Positions 26,340 to 36,481 of a DNA stretch of 64,000 bases are shown here, one piece after another. The stretch covers positions 1 to 64,000 of the forward strand of contig WRLG01000006.1 in the NCBI GenBank assembly GCA_009777725.1, read 5' to 3'. Origin of the DNA: Oscillospiraceae bacterium (lineage in GTDB: Bacteria; Bacillota; Clostridia; Oscillospirales; Ruminococcaceae). The notes beneath the pieces are model-generated. The model ran no database searches and was not told where the DNA came from. It was given only the letters and a program-made list of their open reading frames with translations. A program made the position numbers and the translations under genes. How positions within the stretch are numbered: the stretch's first letter is position 1; every line of letters starts with the position of its first letter.

Positions 26340-26407
26340 GTTTTGCCCCCTTACGATTTACTTCGTCTTTTTCCAAATTTATCCCCCGAGTATAACTTAT
26401 TAATAAT

Positions 26408-26436
26408 ATTATATCATAGTTCTAAAGCATTGTCAA
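26408..26436 (-). promoter_or_regulatory. Consensus promoter of the yqeG operon
   Basis: Minus strand: TTGACA (26431-26436), 17-base spacer, TATAAT (26408-26413). Confidence 0.8.
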
Positions 26437-26528
26437 ACAAAAGATTTAATATTCGGACAATCTTATTATCATTATAACATGATTACTTGTTTTTTGCAAT
26501 GACTTATTTTATTTATCAATAAACCTAC

Positions 26529-26557
26529 TTGTAAATTTTGGAGTTTTATGATATAAT
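26529..26557 (+). promoter_or_regulatory. Sigma-A promoter of mscS
   Basis: TTGTAA (26529-26534), 17-base spacer, TATAAT (26552-26557), 30 bases before the start codon. Confidence 0.7.
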
Positions 26558-26586
26558 TAGAGAAATGATAAAACGGAGTGATGAAA

Positions 26587-27423
26587 ATGAATGACGAGCT
26601 TATCCCGATTCCCGTCCCCGAAGAAATGATGACCTTTGATGAAATTCAAACGGCAGGTTCGGCTCTTATCAATCGGCTGTACCTATATTTCATTGCCTTT
26701 ACACCCTCCTTGGTTGTCGCGCTGATTCTTCTTGTCGCCGGAATTGTGCTGAACAGGCTTATTATTATGATTTTGGGCAGAGGGCTTAAAAAGAGCCCGA
26801 TTGACAGGTCGGCACACGCATTTATGGTGTCGGTAGTAAGAACCCTGCTTTACTTAATCGTTTTCGTAACCGTGCTTGCCGTTTTGGGGATTCCCATGAC
26901 CTCGCTGATTGCCGTAATCGGCTCGGCGGGACTTGCTATCGGTCTTTCCATGCAGAGCAGTCTTTCAAATGTAGCGGCGGGCATAATCTTATTGGCGGGA
27001 AAGCCTTTTAAGGTAGGAGATTTTATTGATGTAAACGGCGTTTCCGGCACGGTGGATGAAATCAGTGTAATCAGCATAAAGCTGATTTCGCCCGATAACA
27101 AGGTCGTCTACCTGCCGAATAATGCCGTATCAAGTGCCACGATAACCAATTTCACCGAGCAGCCGACACGGCGGATTGAGCTTATACTTAAAATATCCTC
27201 CGGCAGTGATTACAAAAAGGCGATTAAAATAATCGAAAACGCAGTCAGCAAGCACGAAAAGATTTTCGCTGAGCCCGCCCCGTTCATAAAGCTAAGCAAC
27301 ATAACAATGCGGACGGCTGAAATAACCGCCCGCTTTTGGGTAGAATCTGAGAATTTTACCGATGTCCGCCATGATATAATCAGTTTAATTAAGGATTCAT
27401 TTGATAAAGAGGGGATTGTTTAG
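26587..27423 (+). CDS. mscS: Small-conductance mechanosensitive channel
   Basis: An MscS-type channel that opens under membrane tension to release solutes during hypo-osmotic shock. The 278-residue length is typical: three transmembrane helices, with the pore helix IGSAGLAIGLSMQSSLSNVAAGIILL (Gly/Ala-rich, about residues 115-140), then the beta domain with KPFKVGDFIDVNGVSGTVDEI. The ATG at 26587 is 8 bases after GGAG; two earlier in-frame starts at 26578 and 26581 overlap or crowd that site. Confidence 0.92.
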   Translation: MNDELIPIPVPEEMMTFDEIQTAGSALINRLYLYFIAFTPSLVVALILLVAGIVLNRLIIMILGRGLKKSPIDRSAHAFMVSVVRTLLYLIVFVTVLAVLGIPMTSLIAVIGSAGLAIGLSMQSSLSNVAAGIILLAGKPFKVGDFIDVNGVSGTVDEISVISIKLISPDNKVVYLPNNAVSSATITNFTEQPTRRIELILKISSGSDYKKAIKIIENAVSKHEKIFAEPAPFIKLSNITMRTAEITARFWVESENFTDVRHDIISLIKDSFDKEGIV

Positions 27424-27492
27424 GTTTAACCGTTCGCCGAAATGAGGGGTTAACAGCGTTTCCCACATTCCTAAAACCTAACTCCTAATCCC

Positions 27493-28134
27493 TCATTTAA
27501 CGCTTTCCCAATCCTTTAAAAACCTTTCGATTCCTAAATCGGTAAGGGGATGTTTAATCATCTGCTTGATGACCGGCATTGGAATCGTTGCGATATGACA
27601 GCCGAGGCGCGCCGCCGCTGTTACATGAATCGGATTCCGGATTGATGCGGCGATAATTTCGGTTTCAATGCCTTGCGCGGCGAAGATGTCCGCAATTTCG
27701 GCTATTAAATCCATCCCCTCCATGCCTATGTCGTCAAGTCTGCCCAGAAACGGAGAAACATATGTTGCGCCCGCTTTTGCCGCAAGCAGAGCCTGCGCTG
27801 CCGAGAAAATCAAGGTAACATTGGTTTTAATCCCCAGAGCGGTAAGCTTTTTAGTTGCTTTTAAGCCCTCGGCGCACATAGGGATTTTAATGACGATATT
27901 CTTATGAATTTTTGATAAGGGCATGGCTTCCTCAACCATTTTGTCCGCTTCGAGAGCAATAACCTCCGCCGATATAGGTCCGTCCACGATTTGGGTAATT
28001 TCCTTTACGACCTCCTCAAAAACCCGCCCCTCCTTAGCGATTAGCGATGGATTGGTAGTTACCCCGCAGATTACGCCCAGGTCATTTGCCTCCTTGATTT
28101 CGGTTACGTTTGCAGTGTCAATAAAAAGCTTCAT
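27493..28134 (-). CDS. Transaldolase-like fructose-6-phosphate aldolase (TalC/FSA family)
   Basis: A 213-residue class I aldolase of the small transaldolase family (MipB/TalC). N-terminus [24 protein letters not shown] near 28, the Schiff-base lysine in NIVIKIPM near residue 84 and [11 protein letters not shown] near 130. It transfers dihydroxyacetone units in the non-oxidative pentose phosphate pathway or acts as FSA; the two activities cannot be separated by eye. Start at 28134 is supported by AAAGGGA and the family N-terminus. Confidence 0.9.
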   Translation of the reverse strand: MKLFIDTANVTEIKEANDLGVICGVTTNPSLIAKEGRVFEEVVKEITQIVDGPISAEVIALEADKMVEEAMPLSKIHKNIVIKIPMCAEGLKATKKLTALGIKTNVTLIFSAAQALLAAKAGATYVSPFLGRLDDIGMEGMDLIAEIADIFAAQGIETEIIAASIRNPIHVTAAARLGCHIATIPMPVIKQMIKHPLTDLGIERFLKDWESVK

Positions 28135-28162
28135 TTTCTCAATCCCTTTCGTTGTTTTCTTT

Positions 28163-28191
28163 ATTATAGTATATTTGGCGGAGTTTGTCAA
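28163..28191 (-). promoter_or_regulatory. Consensus promoter of the transaldolase-like gene
   Basis: Minus strand: TTGACA (28186-28191), 17-base spacer, TATAAT (28163-28168). Confidence 0.8.
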
Positions 28192-28232
28192 TCGTAAATT
28201 GTCAATTGATTTAAACCACCCCCCAAAGTAGC

Positions 28233-28261
28233 TTTACAAAAAATTTCAATTACCTTATAAT
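28233..28261 (+). promoter_or_regulatory. Sigma-A-type promoter of the chemoreceptor gene
   Basis: TTTACA (28233-28238), 17-base spacer, TATAAT (28256-28261). No sigma-28 box was recognised here although the gene is chemotaxis-related. Confidence 0.65.
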
Positions 28262-28318
28262 TATAATGTTTGCGTATATTTTTACATATATCATTATGTT
28301 GTAAAGGAATTGTTATTT

Positions 28319-30013
28319 ATGAGAAATATGAAAGTTTCAAGAAAGCTGATTACAAGCTTTCTTCTTACTGCCGCGCTGACTATGGCGGTGGGCGCAGTGG
28401 GGATTTACGGGATGAGAAGCATTGAGCAGTCCGGCTCGCGAATGTATAAGGAGGATACTGTTCCGCTTCCTTACATATCAACGGCTGTAGAAACGCTTCA
28501 GCGGATGAGAATTCATGTTCGCGAAATGGTAATCGCCTCCATAACAGACGATATGGCGCAGGTTGAAGTCGATTTCAACGCAATCTCCGCATTAATGCCC
28601 AAAATGACCCAAAGCATGGATGACTACATAGCCACGGTGCAAACGGGCAGTGAGGAACACAGGCTTTTCAACGAAGCTCGTTCATTATACGAAAGGGAGC
28701 TTACCCAAACGGTTATGTCGATTTACGCCGCCTCGCAGGTTGGCGATGTTCCCGCAATACAGGCTTCTATGGTCGATTGCAGAGATTTAAGCCAGACGAT
28801 TATAACCAACTTTGAGCGTTGCATGGAAATCAAGGTAGGTAAAGCCGAGCAGGCTTCTGCCGAAGCTGTAAAAATGTCGGTGCGGCTGTTGGCAGCAATT
28901 GTCGCTGTTTTGCTCTTAGCTGTTGCCGCCGCGCTGTTTTTCGCATTCTACATATCAAGCCTCATCAGCAAACCGATTGCCGAAACTGCCAAATTTTTCA
29001 AGCAGGCGGCGACAACGGGAGAGCTTACCTGCTCCCCCGAGGTGAACGATATGTTTAACAGGTTTAAGGATAACAGGGACGAAATCGGTCAGATGATTAC
29101 CGATTGCGACAGCTTCATTGACCGTATGATTTATGTGTCGGAGGAATTAACAAAGATTGCGGACGGCAACCTGTCCATTGCAGTCAATCCCCTTTCCGGC
29201 GCGGATACTATAGGGCAGGCTCTTAAAAATATGCTGGATAATCTTAACGTCATGTTCGGGGAGGTAAACAAGGCTTCCTTTAAAGTAACAAAGGGGGCAA
29301 ACCAAATCTCGGACGGAGCGCAAGCCTTGGCAAGCGGCTCAACGGAGCAGGCGGCGACCTTAGAGCAAATCTCCGCTTCCATCTCGGACATATCCGAAAA
29401 AACCAAGGAAAACGCCGAGCGCACAAGCGATGCTTCAAGCCTTGCGGGAACGATTATGGTCAACGCCGAAAAGGGCACGAAGCAGATGGAGCAGATGATA
29501 AACGCCGTTAACGAAATCAATCAGGCAAACCAAGGTATCAGCAAGGTAATCAAGGCAATAGACGACATCGCGTTTCAGACAAATATTTTAGCACTCAACG
29601 CTGCCGTTGAAGCCGCCAGAGCGGGTGCGGCAGGCAAGGGCTTTGCCGTTGTTGCGGAGGAGGTTCGCAACCTTGCCGCAAAGAGCGCGGAATCGGCTAA
29701 GGATACGAGCGGATTAATTGCGAATTCTATGGAAAAAGCACTTTTCGGTACGCAGATTGCAGGAGAAACCGCCGCCTCTTTGAGTGAAATCGTATCGGGA
29801 ATAGGCGAGAGCAATCATATTATAGCCGAAATAGCCCAATCCTCCGAGGCGCAGTTCAGTGCGGTAAGCCAAATCAATATTGCCATAGGAGAGGTAACGC
29901 AGGTTGTTTCGCAAAACAGCGCAGTCGCACAGGAATCAGCCGCTTCCGCAAAGGAAATGAGCGGTCAAGCCGGAGTGCTTGCCGATTTGGCGGCAAGGTT
30001 TAAGCTTAGGTAA
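28319..30013 (+). CDS. Methyl-accepting chemotaxis protein
   Basis: A 564-residue transmembrane chemoreceptor. TM1 spans about residues 11-32, a four-helix-bundle extracytoplasmic sensor (4HB_MCP type) follows, TM2 lies at about 183-206, then HAMP and the cytoplasmic signalling rod with the conserved tip [23 protein letters not shown] (split: [16 protein letters not shown]) near 425 that binds CheA/CheW. AAAGGA is 10 bases before the ATG. It fits with the flagellin genes at 43-46 kb; ligand unknown. Confidence 0.93.
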   Translation: MRNMKVSRKLITSFLLTAALTMAVGAVGIYGMRSIEQSGSRMYKEDTVPLPYISTAVETLQRMRIHVREMVIASITDDMAQVEVDFNAISALMPKMTQSMDDYIATVQTGSEEHRLFNEARSLYERELTQTVMSIYAASQVGDVPAIQASMVDCRDLSQTIITNFERCMEIKVGKAEQASAEAVKMSVRLLAAIVAVLLLAVAAALFFAFYISSLISKPIAETAKFFKQAATTGELTCSPEVNDMFNRFKDNRDEIGQMITDCDSFIDRMIYVSEELTKIADGNLSIAVNPLSGADTIGQALKNMLDNLNVMFGEVNKASFKVTKGANQISDGAQALASGSTEQAATLEQISASISDISEKTKENAERTSDASSLAGTIMVNAEKGTKQMEQMINAVNEINQANQGISKVIKAIDDIAFQTNILALNAAVEAARAGAAGKGFAVVAEEVRNLAAKSAESAKDTSGLIANSMEKALFGTQIAGETAASLSEIVSGIGESNHIIAEIAQSSEAQFSAVSQINIAIGEVTQVVSQNSAVAQESAASAKEMSGQAGVLADLAARFKLR

Positions 30014-30020
30014 TGTACAC

Positions 30021-30049
30021 TTGACATTTCAGAGCGTTTCGGTTATAAT
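30021..30049 (+). promoter_or_regulatory. Consensus promoter of the VapBC-like pair
   Basis: TTGACA (30021-30026), 17-base spacer, TATAAT (30044-30049), only 22 bases before the antitoxin start. Confidence 0.8.
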
Positions 30050-30071
30050 ATAATCAAAGGAGATGATAATT

Positions 30072-30296
30072 ATGCAGGCTTGTAGAGCGTATTATAATAA
30101 TGGGCTGTTCGTTCCTATTGGATTTGGAAAGCTCCCCGAAGGAACACAGGCGATTATCACTATATTAGAGGAAATCCCGAATGAGAAGTCAAAAAAACTA
30201 AAGGCGTTCGATAAGCTGTGGGACGGTATTCAAGCCGCCATTGATGAGGAAATGCCGATTTTTGAACCTATACGGCTTCGTGAGGTGGATTTATGA
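30072..30296 (+). CDS. Putative antitoxin, DUF104/AF2212-like
   Basis: A 74-residue protein. The N-terminus (YYNNGLFVPIGFGKLPEGTQAIITI) matches the short beta-rich fold of AF2212/DUF104-like antitoxins, which read xxYENGVFxPLxxxxLPEGxxVxVxI; the acidic C-terminus would bind the toxin. The ATG at 30072 has AAGGAG 9 bases upstream. Its stop overlaps the PIN gene start by 4 bases (ATGA), the usual toxin-antitoxin coupling. Confidence 0.75.
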   Translation: MQACRAYYNNGLFVPIGFGKLPEGTQAIITILEEIPNEKSKKLKAFDKLWDGIQAAIDEEMPIFEPIRLREVDL

Positions 30297-30694
30297 TTTA
30301 CGCGCTTGATACGAACACCATATCCTATTTCATTAAAGGCGATACGGCGGTATGGAAAAAAATGAGGGCGGCATTAAGCGAAAATCACGACTTCGTTATA
30401 CCGCCCGTTACATTTTACGAGATACGACGAGGGTTTAAGCATAATCCCGCTCCCCGAAAGGAACAGCTGTTTACCGATATGTGCCTTGATTACTCGGTTG
30501 GCGAAATGAATATTACAATATGGGAAATCGCCGCCGATATTTACGCTAATTCTAAGAAAACGGGCAAAACCATTGAAGATACCGATATTCTGATAGCGGC
30601 GTTTTGTATCGTCAACGGTTATACCCTCGTTTCAAATAACACGAAGCATTTCAAAAATATTGACGGTTTGAGTTTGGAAAACTGGGTTGAATAA
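30293..30694 (+). CDS. vapC: PIN-domain toxin, VapC-like
   Basis: A 133-residue PIN-domain RNase, typically cutting tRNA or rRNA when freed from its antitoxin. The acidic quartet is visible: Asp in ALDTNTISYF (residue 6), Glu in TFYEIRRG (about 45), Asp in EDTDILIAAF (about 97) and the last acidic position near SNNTKHFKNIDGL. Family length. Forms an operon with the upstream antitoxin. Confidence 0.88.
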   Translation: MIYALDTNTISYFIKGDTAVWKKMRAALSENHDFVIPPVTFYEIRRGFKHNPAPRKEQLFTDMCLDYSVGEMNITIWEIAADIYANSKKTGKTIEDTDILIAAFCIVNGYTLVSNNTKHFKNIDGLSLENWVE

Positions 30695-30736
30695 AGATTA
30701 TTTCTTGGGGAATTACAATATATTTCTCTCCATATC

Positions 30737-32821
30737 TTAACCCTCATCGGTTAACGGTTCGCTGTTATCCGATGATTGCGTTTGCGGTCTTATATCGGGG
30801 ATTACATGTTCTTTATCGTAGTAGGCTTCTATCATGGAGCGAATCATAAGCCTGCCGTAATCGCCGTGCTCTACAAAGCCGGAAAACGCCAAGACGGGGT
30901 CGTCCGCAGGGTAGAAGCCGACAAATGCCGTTCCTGTATCGGTAGCGGAGGTCATCTGGGGCGTTCCTGTTTTAAGTGCTGTCTTTTCGGGAAGCGCGGA
31001 TAAAACGTAGGGTGCCCAGTAGGTTCTTTCGGAGGGGTATGCGAGCTGCCCGAAATCGCCCGCCAGCTTCATGCCCTGCAATATACTGCTGAAAGCATAG
31101 CCGGTTGGGTCGGGGATTGTGTTTACGGCGGTCGTTTGCGTGGTGAAAATTACCTCATCGCGGTTGTATGAATATACGCTGTCAACAACATAGGGCGTTA
31201 AGCGTGTGCCGTTATTTGCAAGGGTTGAAGCGTAAACCGCCATCTGCAAGGGGGTTACGGCTGTTTCGGATTGCCCGATTGCCGCCTGAACGACAAGCCC
31301 CGCCTGCCATTCACGATTCTGCCGCGCTAATGTTTCGGGGGTTGCGATAAAGCCTTGCCTTTCTGCGATTTCAATCCCCGTAAACTCGCCTAAGCCGAAA
31401 TATGAGGCGTATTCGGCAATTTTATCCGCACCCAAAAGCCTGCCGTAATGATAAAAATATATATTGCAGGACTTGTGAATCGCGCTTACAACGGCGATGT
31501 TTCCGTGCCACCCGGTGCAGCCCGGCGTATAGCCGCTCCAGTAGGTGTATACTCTTCCGCAATAGACGGTGGAGTGGTTGGTCGCTAAGCCTTCGTTCAT
31601 AGCCGCCGTTGCGGTAACCATCTTATAGGTCGAGCCCGGGCGGTACAGCCCCGAGGTCGCTCTGTTCAAAAGCGGGCTGTGCTCACTGCTGTTTCTGACC
31701 TTATCGTAATCGTAAATATAATCGTTCAGGTCATAGGTAGGCGAGGTTGCCGCCGCTAAAAGCGCGCCGGTTTTAGCGTTAAGCACGACAAGCGCGCCGC
31801 CCTTTGCGCGCGTGCCTTTCGCGCCGGAGGCAGTTTGATTTTGCAGAAAGTAAATATGATTATCAAGGATTTGCTGAACCTTGCGCTGATAATCAGCATC
31901 AATTGTAAGCCGGACGGTATTGCCCGGAATCGCATCCTCGGTAACCGTATCGGAAATTACCGCGCCGTTTAAAAGCTCAATGGTCCGCAAGCCTTTAACG
32001 CCTCTGAGGTAATCCTCCATCGCAAGCTCAACGCCGCTTTTGCCTATAATATCGGTACGCGTATAGCCCTTCGTATCTCTTAAAATTTCGTGTTCCTCCG
32101 GGCTAATCACGCTTGACGTTCCGATGATATGAGGAGCGGCATCGGAAACTAAGCAGGCTCTTACAGGGGCTTCGGCAATATCCATGCCGTCAAGTGAAAA
32201 GGCGGCTTCTTTAAGCTTAACCACCATATCCATGGGAATATCCTCGGCGAGGGTATAGCGGTTTCGCAGTGAAAAGTCGCGGAGAATCATCTCGTGGAGA
32301 ATACCCGCAATGGTCCGCACTTCATCGGTTGTATATTCATCGCTTATTTCAAAATTCATAATCATTGCGTTAATGCAGTCGTCGGCAGTCGCGTAGGGCT
32401 GGACTACGATATTCTGCCTCAGCTTAGCAATATCGCTTTCGCGGTCGGGCAGAAATTCAAAGGGTGCGGTTTTGGTGATGGGGAGGCTGTCAATCCATTC
32501 TACGCCGCCTTTTTTTAAAATAGCCGCTATATCATTTACGATTCTGTTGCGCTCTTGCTTGTCCGACGGAAAAAAAGCCGCCTCAATTAATACGTTATAC
32601 CCTACTTTATTGCTCATAATTTCCACGCCGTTTATATCTATAATCTCGCCGCGCGGAGAGGTAATGACCTGCGTTACGGTTCTTATATTCTGCACCCTTT
32701 CGTTATAATTGCCGCCGTCTACAATCTGAATCTTCATAAGGGTAACAACGCATAGTGACATGGCGGTAAGTGTTACCGCAAAGAAAAAAAACGCCCTGAT
32801 TTTTTCAAATATCCTGTTCAT
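30737..32821 (-). CDS. mrdA: Penicillin-binding protein 2, elongation transpeptidase
   Basis: A class B PBP that cross-links peptidoglycan for the elongasome. The 694-residue protein has an N-terminal TM helix (about 11-29), a PBP dimer domain (SPRGEIIDINGVEI near 55) and a transpeptidase domain with SxxK (STYK, 397-400, catalytic Ser397), SCN at 451-453 and KTGT at 617-620. It is 10 bases after mreD in the mre operon. A hydrophilic tail with QTQSSDNSEP closes the protein. Confidence 0.93.
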   Translation of the reverse strand: MNRIFEKIRAFFFFAVTLTAMSLCVVTLMKIQIVDGGNYNERVQNIRTVTQVITSPRGEIIDINGVEIMSNKVGYNVLIEAAFFPSDKQERNRIVNDIAAILKKGGVEWIDSLPITKTAPFEFLPDRESDIAKLRQNIVVQPYATADDCINAMIMNFEISDEYTTDEVRTIAGILHEMILRDFSLRNRYTLAEDIPMDMVVKLKEAAFSLDGMDIAEAPVRACLVSDAAPHIIGTSSVISPEEHEILRDTKGYTRTDIIGKSGVELAMEDYLRGVKGLRTIELLNGAVISDTVTEDAIPGNTVRLTIDADYQRKVQQILDNHIYFLQNQTASGAKGTRAKGGALVVLNAKTGALLAAATSPTYDLNDYIYDYDKVRNSSEHSPLLNRATSGLYRPGSTYKMVTATAAMNEGLATNHSTVYCGRVYTYWSGYTPGCTGWHGNIAVVSAIHKSCNIYFYHYGRLLGADKIAEYASYFGLGEFTGIEIAERQGFIATPETLARQNREWQAGLVVQAAIGQSETAVTPLQMAVYASTLANNGTRLTPYVVDSVYSYNRDEVIFTTQTTAVNTIPDPTGYAFSSILQGMKLAGDFGQLAYPSERTYWAPYVLSALPEKTALKTGTPQMTSATDTGTAFVGFYPADDPVLAFSGFVEHGDYGRLMIRSMIEAYYDKEHVIPDIRPQTQSSDNSEPLTDEG

Positions 32822-32830
32822 GATAAACGA

Positions 32831-33397
32831 TTACTCCCTTACGATGTTGTCGGATTTTTCCTCATAATAATTTTCGTTAATGATTCCGATTTTAGCAAAC
32901 AAAAATCTTACAATATAATAAAAGATAATGGTAAACAATTGGCTTATGGCAATCACGGACAAAAACACGCCGACAAATATATCCGCGCCCGTGCTGTAAC
33001 CCCATATTGAATAATAAAATAAATAATGCAGAAAGCCTTGTATTAACGAGGTTGCAAGCGTTAAAAGCAAAATATTTACAACATGCCGCCGCATGACGAA
33101 GATAAATAAAAGCGATGTAAAAAGACAGCACCAGAGCAGTAAAATACCGTTAAAGCCGATAATCGTTCCAAGAGCATTATCAAGAAGAAGCCCGGCGGCA
33201 AGCCCCGTTACGGCGGAACTGAACGGGCTTTCATACATTGAAATGCAAAGCGAAAGCGGCAAAAGCAAAAGCGGCATAGGGAGCGTGGTTTTTACGGTAG
33301 TCATATAAATATAAGCAAACAGCATGATTAAAAAATATATAACCCACCGCAAGACAAAATTTCGCTTCTCGCGCTTAATTTTAACTTCAATCTTCAA
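32831..33397 (-). CDS. mreD: Rod shape-determining protein MreD
   Basis: A 188-residue integral membrane protein with five to six helices and the family pattern of a short basic N-terminus followed by PLLLLPLSLCISMYESPFSSAVTGLAAGLLLD. MreD links MreC and PBP2 in the elongasome. Start appears to be TTG at 33397 with weak GGGTG upstream. It is followed after 10 bases by the PBP2 gene and preceded, atypically, by a histidine kinase gene instead of mreC. Confidence 0.85.
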   Translation of the reverse strand: MKIEVKIKREKRNFVLRWVIYFLIMLFAYIYMTTVKTTLPMPLLLLPLSLCISMYESPFSSAVTGLAAGLLLDNALGTIIGFNGILLLWCCLFTSLLFIFVMRRHVVNILLLTLATSLIQGFLHYLFYYSIWGYSTGADIFVGVFLSVIAISQLFTIIFYYIVRFLFAKIGIINENYYEEKSDNIVRE

Positions 33398-33421
33398 AAG
33401 AACACACCCGTTTCAAAAATC

Positions 33422-33463
33422 AACAAATTGTCAATTATCAATTATCAATTGTCAATTGCTTTA
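33422..33463. repeat. CAATTGTCAATTATCAATT repeats
   Basis: Four ACAATTG/TCAATTA-like words lie between the hybrid kinase and mreD, members of the dispersed AT-rich intergenic family. Confidence 0.55.
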
Positions 33464-33464
33464 A

Positions 33465-36290
33465 TCACCATTGAAGATATTTCCGCAATTTTTCAAGCAC
33501 CTTGTCAATCTCCAGCGGCTTTCCTAAGTGGTCGTTCATGCCGGCTTCAAGGCAGGTGTTTATGTCGTCCTTGAAAACGCTTGCCGTCATGGCGATAATC
33601 GGGGGCTCGCCTTTAAAATCAGGCAATGCGCGGATTTGCCGCGCGGCTTCCAGCCCGTCCATCCTCGGCATTTGAATATCCATAAAGATAACATCGTATC
33701 CGCCCGGATTTGCCGAGACCATGTCAAGTGCCTCCTTGCCGTCCTCGGCGCACTCGATTCGCAGCCCTGTATTCTCCAAAAGGGAGATAAGGATTTCGCG
33801 GTTAATATCTATATCCTCGGCAATCAGCAGTCTTTTCCCCTCAAATTCTCCTTTTGCCGTGGTCTTATTGTTTTTCGTGAGGTTTTTCAAGCTGTTATCC
33901 TCGCCGCGAAGCACTCTTACGGTAAATATAAAGGTAGCTCCCTTATTAAGCTCGGACTCGAACCAAATCCTGCCGCCCATAAGCTCAACGATTCGCTTGC
34001 AGATAATCAGCCCCAAGCCGGTGCCTCCGTATTTGCGGCTCGTTCCGCTGTCGGCTTGCTCGAATGCCGAAAACAGCCTGTCATGCTCATCCGGCGAAAT
34101 GCCGATTCCGTTATCGGATACTTCTATCCGCAGTAAACAATATTCCTCGTTTTCATTCTCCAAAAAGGCGCGCAGAGAAACCTCGCCTTTATCGGGTGTA
34201 AACTTAACGGCATTGGCAAGCAGGTTGGTTATCACTTGATTTAAACGCTTATCGTCCCCTATAACGAAGCGGGGGATGCGCGGGTCTATGCTTACATTAA
34301 GCTGTTGCTTCCTTTCGTCGGCGCGGAAGTTAACAACGGTAACTGATTTTTTTATCATTTCCTCAAAGCTATAGGTAATCGGGGAAAGCTCCAGCTTGTT
34401 AGCTTCGATTTTAGCTATATCCAAAACATCGTTAATAACGCCCAAAAGGTGCGCCGATGCAACGTCTATTTTTTGCAGGGCGCGGTTTTTTTGCTCCATA
34501 TTCCCTGCATTTTCGGCGATTGCCGTCATACCGATAATGGCGTTCAGCGGCGTTCGCATTTCGTGGCTCATATTAGAGAGGAATTCGCTTTTTGCCTTGC
34601 TGGCGGCGGTAGCGCGTTCAAGCGCGTCCTTTAACTCTTTTTCCATCTCAAAGCGGATTACGGTGTTTGCGTATAAAAACGCCGCCGAGCGCATGACCTC
34701 GGCACTATCGTCCGCAAAATACCGCTCTTCGCGGCGGTCTTCAAAAAGAGCAAAGCCCCAGAATTTGCCGTTAATAAAAATAGGGGTGACAAATGCCGAC
34801 ATGACGCCGTGCTTCCGTAAAGCCACTTCGGGCATAAGCCTTGCGGGGCTGTTGATTGAAACGCCCCTGCCCATCAGCTTCTCCCAGCGCGGCGCGAGTT
34901 GTGCAAAGGCTACGTCCTCAAACTCGGGGGTGGGTGCTGTTGTTCCCCCCAGAAATTTATCCCAGCGGTAAATCTGTGATGAGTGCAAGCCATCGCTTTT
35001 TTCCGAATTGCGCCAGATTGACACCCTGTCTAAATCCAGCATATCGGTAATCAGCTTCACGCCCTCCGTCATCATCTTTTCAAACCGCTCATATTTATGC
35101 GAAAGAAACATGACGGCGGTTTTATTAAGCATATCCATCAATTCACCGCGGCGTTTCAAGTCCTCCATCGCCTTTTTTTCACTTTTGATTTTTTCGTTTT
35201 TGATTATAGCGTTCGCGCAAAGACGTGCGGCGGAGCTTAAAAACCCGATACAGTCATCGTCAAAATCCCGCTCTTCGGTATGATTCTGAAATGAAACCGC
35301 ACCCCACAGCCTGTCACTGACTACAGGGACAAGCAGCATGGATTTTATACCGTAGGTGTTCAAAAAAGCGTAGCCGCCATCCAGCAGAGTTCCCTCCCGA
35401 AGGTTTACAACCTCGCCTTTTTCTAAGACGGAGAGCCATTTTTCGGTATCAGAGAGCTCCGGCAAAATTTTAAGCTCGTTGATGAGGGATATAAACCCCT
35501 CGCCCTCCTTATCCCAGCGATAGGTTTGACCAAAATGCTCCGCTCCGTCAATATCCACAAGCTGGTAAAAAACAATCCTATCCAAATCAACAGCCTCGGC
35601 AATTGATTTAAGACCCTCGCCCAAAGCATCCTCAAAGCTTTTATATTTATGAGAAAGGAGCATAATATCAATTTCATCAAGGGCGTTTAATAATTTTTCG
35701 CGATATTTAAGAGTTTGAACCAGCAGCTTTTGCTCCGTTATATCTTCAAGAGCACCCGCAACCCGAAGCGGAGTTCCGTGGCTGTCCCGCAGGGTCGTTC
35801 CGAAAGCGTGAAAATAGCGGTATTCTCCGCTTTTCATCATTAAGCGGTTTTCTACATCATAAGGAGTTGTGCCGGATTTATCCGATATATGCGCCTTAAA
35901 GGTTTCAAGCACTCTTGCCTTATCCTCCGGGTGCAGGCGGTCGCTCCAACTGCTGAGGATATTGGGGAAATCCTGCTCCCCGCTAAAGCCCAGCATATTG
36001 CGGAATTCCTTTGACCAGTTAAACTTCGTATTTTTGTTAATCGGCACACCCTCGTCAATATCCATATCCCAAAGCGCAATACCCAACGCATCGCTTGTAA
36101 GCTTATACTTCATAATGTCATATTCAACAGCACGGTGGAAATTAATGGAAATTTCTCTCAAAATGCCTATAATCTCCGCATCGTCCCCCGACAAGCCCTC
36201 AACAGACGGAATAAAGCCAAGCTTTCCCGCCCTACTCATTTCAAGCAGACGTTCAAGCTCGCTCCGCCAGCCCTTTGCAGAATTCAACAT
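33465..36290 (-). CDS. Cytoplasmic hybrid sensor histidine kinase/response regulator
   Basis: A 941-residue soluble signalling protein. Domains: PAS (about 65-190, ends EDITEQ), GAF 1 (about 205-365), GAF 2 (about 390-545), HisKA with phospho-accepting His576 in SNMSHEMRTPLNAI, HATPase (N box near 688-697, DNGIGIS near 727, GGTGLGLIICKRIVELMGG near 755-773) and a receiver with phospho-Asp871 in FMDIQMPRMDG. No transmembrane segment, so the signal is internal. It lies between mreC and mreD on the same strand; REC output has no DNA-binding domain. Start ATG lacks a good Shine-Dalgarno. Confidence 0.93.
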   Translation of the reverse strand: MLNSAKGWRSELERLLEMSRAGKLGFIPSVEGLSGDDAEIIGILREISINFHRAVEYDIMKYKLTSDALGIALWDMDIDEGVPINKNTKFNWSKEFRNMLGFSGEQDFPNILSSWSDRLHPEDKARVLETFKAHISDKSGTTPYDVENRLMMKSGEYRYFHAFGTTLRDSHGTPLRVAGALEDITEQKLLVQTLKYREKLLNALDEIDIMLLSHKYKSFEDALGEGLKSIAEAVDLDRIVFYQLVDIDGAEHFGQTYRWDKEGEGFISLINELKILPELSDTEKWLSVLEKGEVVNLREGTLLDGGYAFLNTYGIKSMLLVPVVSDRLWGAVSFQNHTEERDFDDDCIGFLSSAARLCANAIIKNEKIKSEKKAMEDLKRRGELMDMLNKTAVMFLSHKYERFEKMMTEGVKLITDMLDLDRVSIWRNSEKSDGLHSSQIYRWDKFLGGTTAPTPEFEDVAFAQLAPRWEKLMGRGVSINSPARLMPEVALRKHGVMSAFVTPIFINGKFWGFALFEDRREERYFADDSAEVMRSAAFLYANTVIRFEMEKELKDALERATAASKAKSEFLSNMSHEMRTPLNAIIGMTAIAENAGNMEQKNRALQKIDVASAHLLGVINDVLDIAKIEANKLELSPITYSFEEMIKKSVTVVNFRADERKQQLNVSIDPRIPRFVIGDDKRLNQVITNLLANAVKFTPDKGEVSLRAFLENENEEYCLLRIEVSDNGIGISPDEHDRLFSAFEQADSGTSRKYGGTGLGLIICKRIVELMGGRIWFESELNKGATFIFTVRVLRGEDNSLKNLTKNNKTTAKGEFEGKRLLIAEDIDINREILISLLENTGLRIECAEDGKEALDMVSANPGGYDVIFMDIQMPRMDGLEAARQIRALPDFKGEPPIIAMTASVFKDDINTCLEAGMNDHLGKPLEIDKVLEKLRKYLQW

Positions 36291-36302
36291 AAAAACACAA
36301 CC

Positions 36303-36480
36303 CTATATACAATTAACAGTTGACAATTAACAATTAACAATGTCGGTGTTACGCCCGTGGCGTAACATTTTTAAGTAGTTTATCTTAACGATTAAATTAC
36401 ATGCCCGGCTAAACTATTTTAAATCCGTTGGCGAAGCCGACACATTCATTGTTCATTGTTAACTGTTAATTGTTAATTGA
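36303..36480. repeat. AT-rich inverted-repeat element between kinase and mreC
   Basis: The 190-base gap has mirror-image ends: CAATTAACAGTTGACAATTAACAATT...ATGTCGG on the left and CCGACACATTCATTGTT...GTTAATTGTTAATTG on the right, enclosing a small hairpin (GTTACGC/GCGTAAC). The ends and the TGTCGGCTTTGC-type word match 2264-2300 and 49740-49800. It looks like a MITE-sized element inside the mre operon. Confidence 0.65.
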
Positions 36481-36481
36481 C

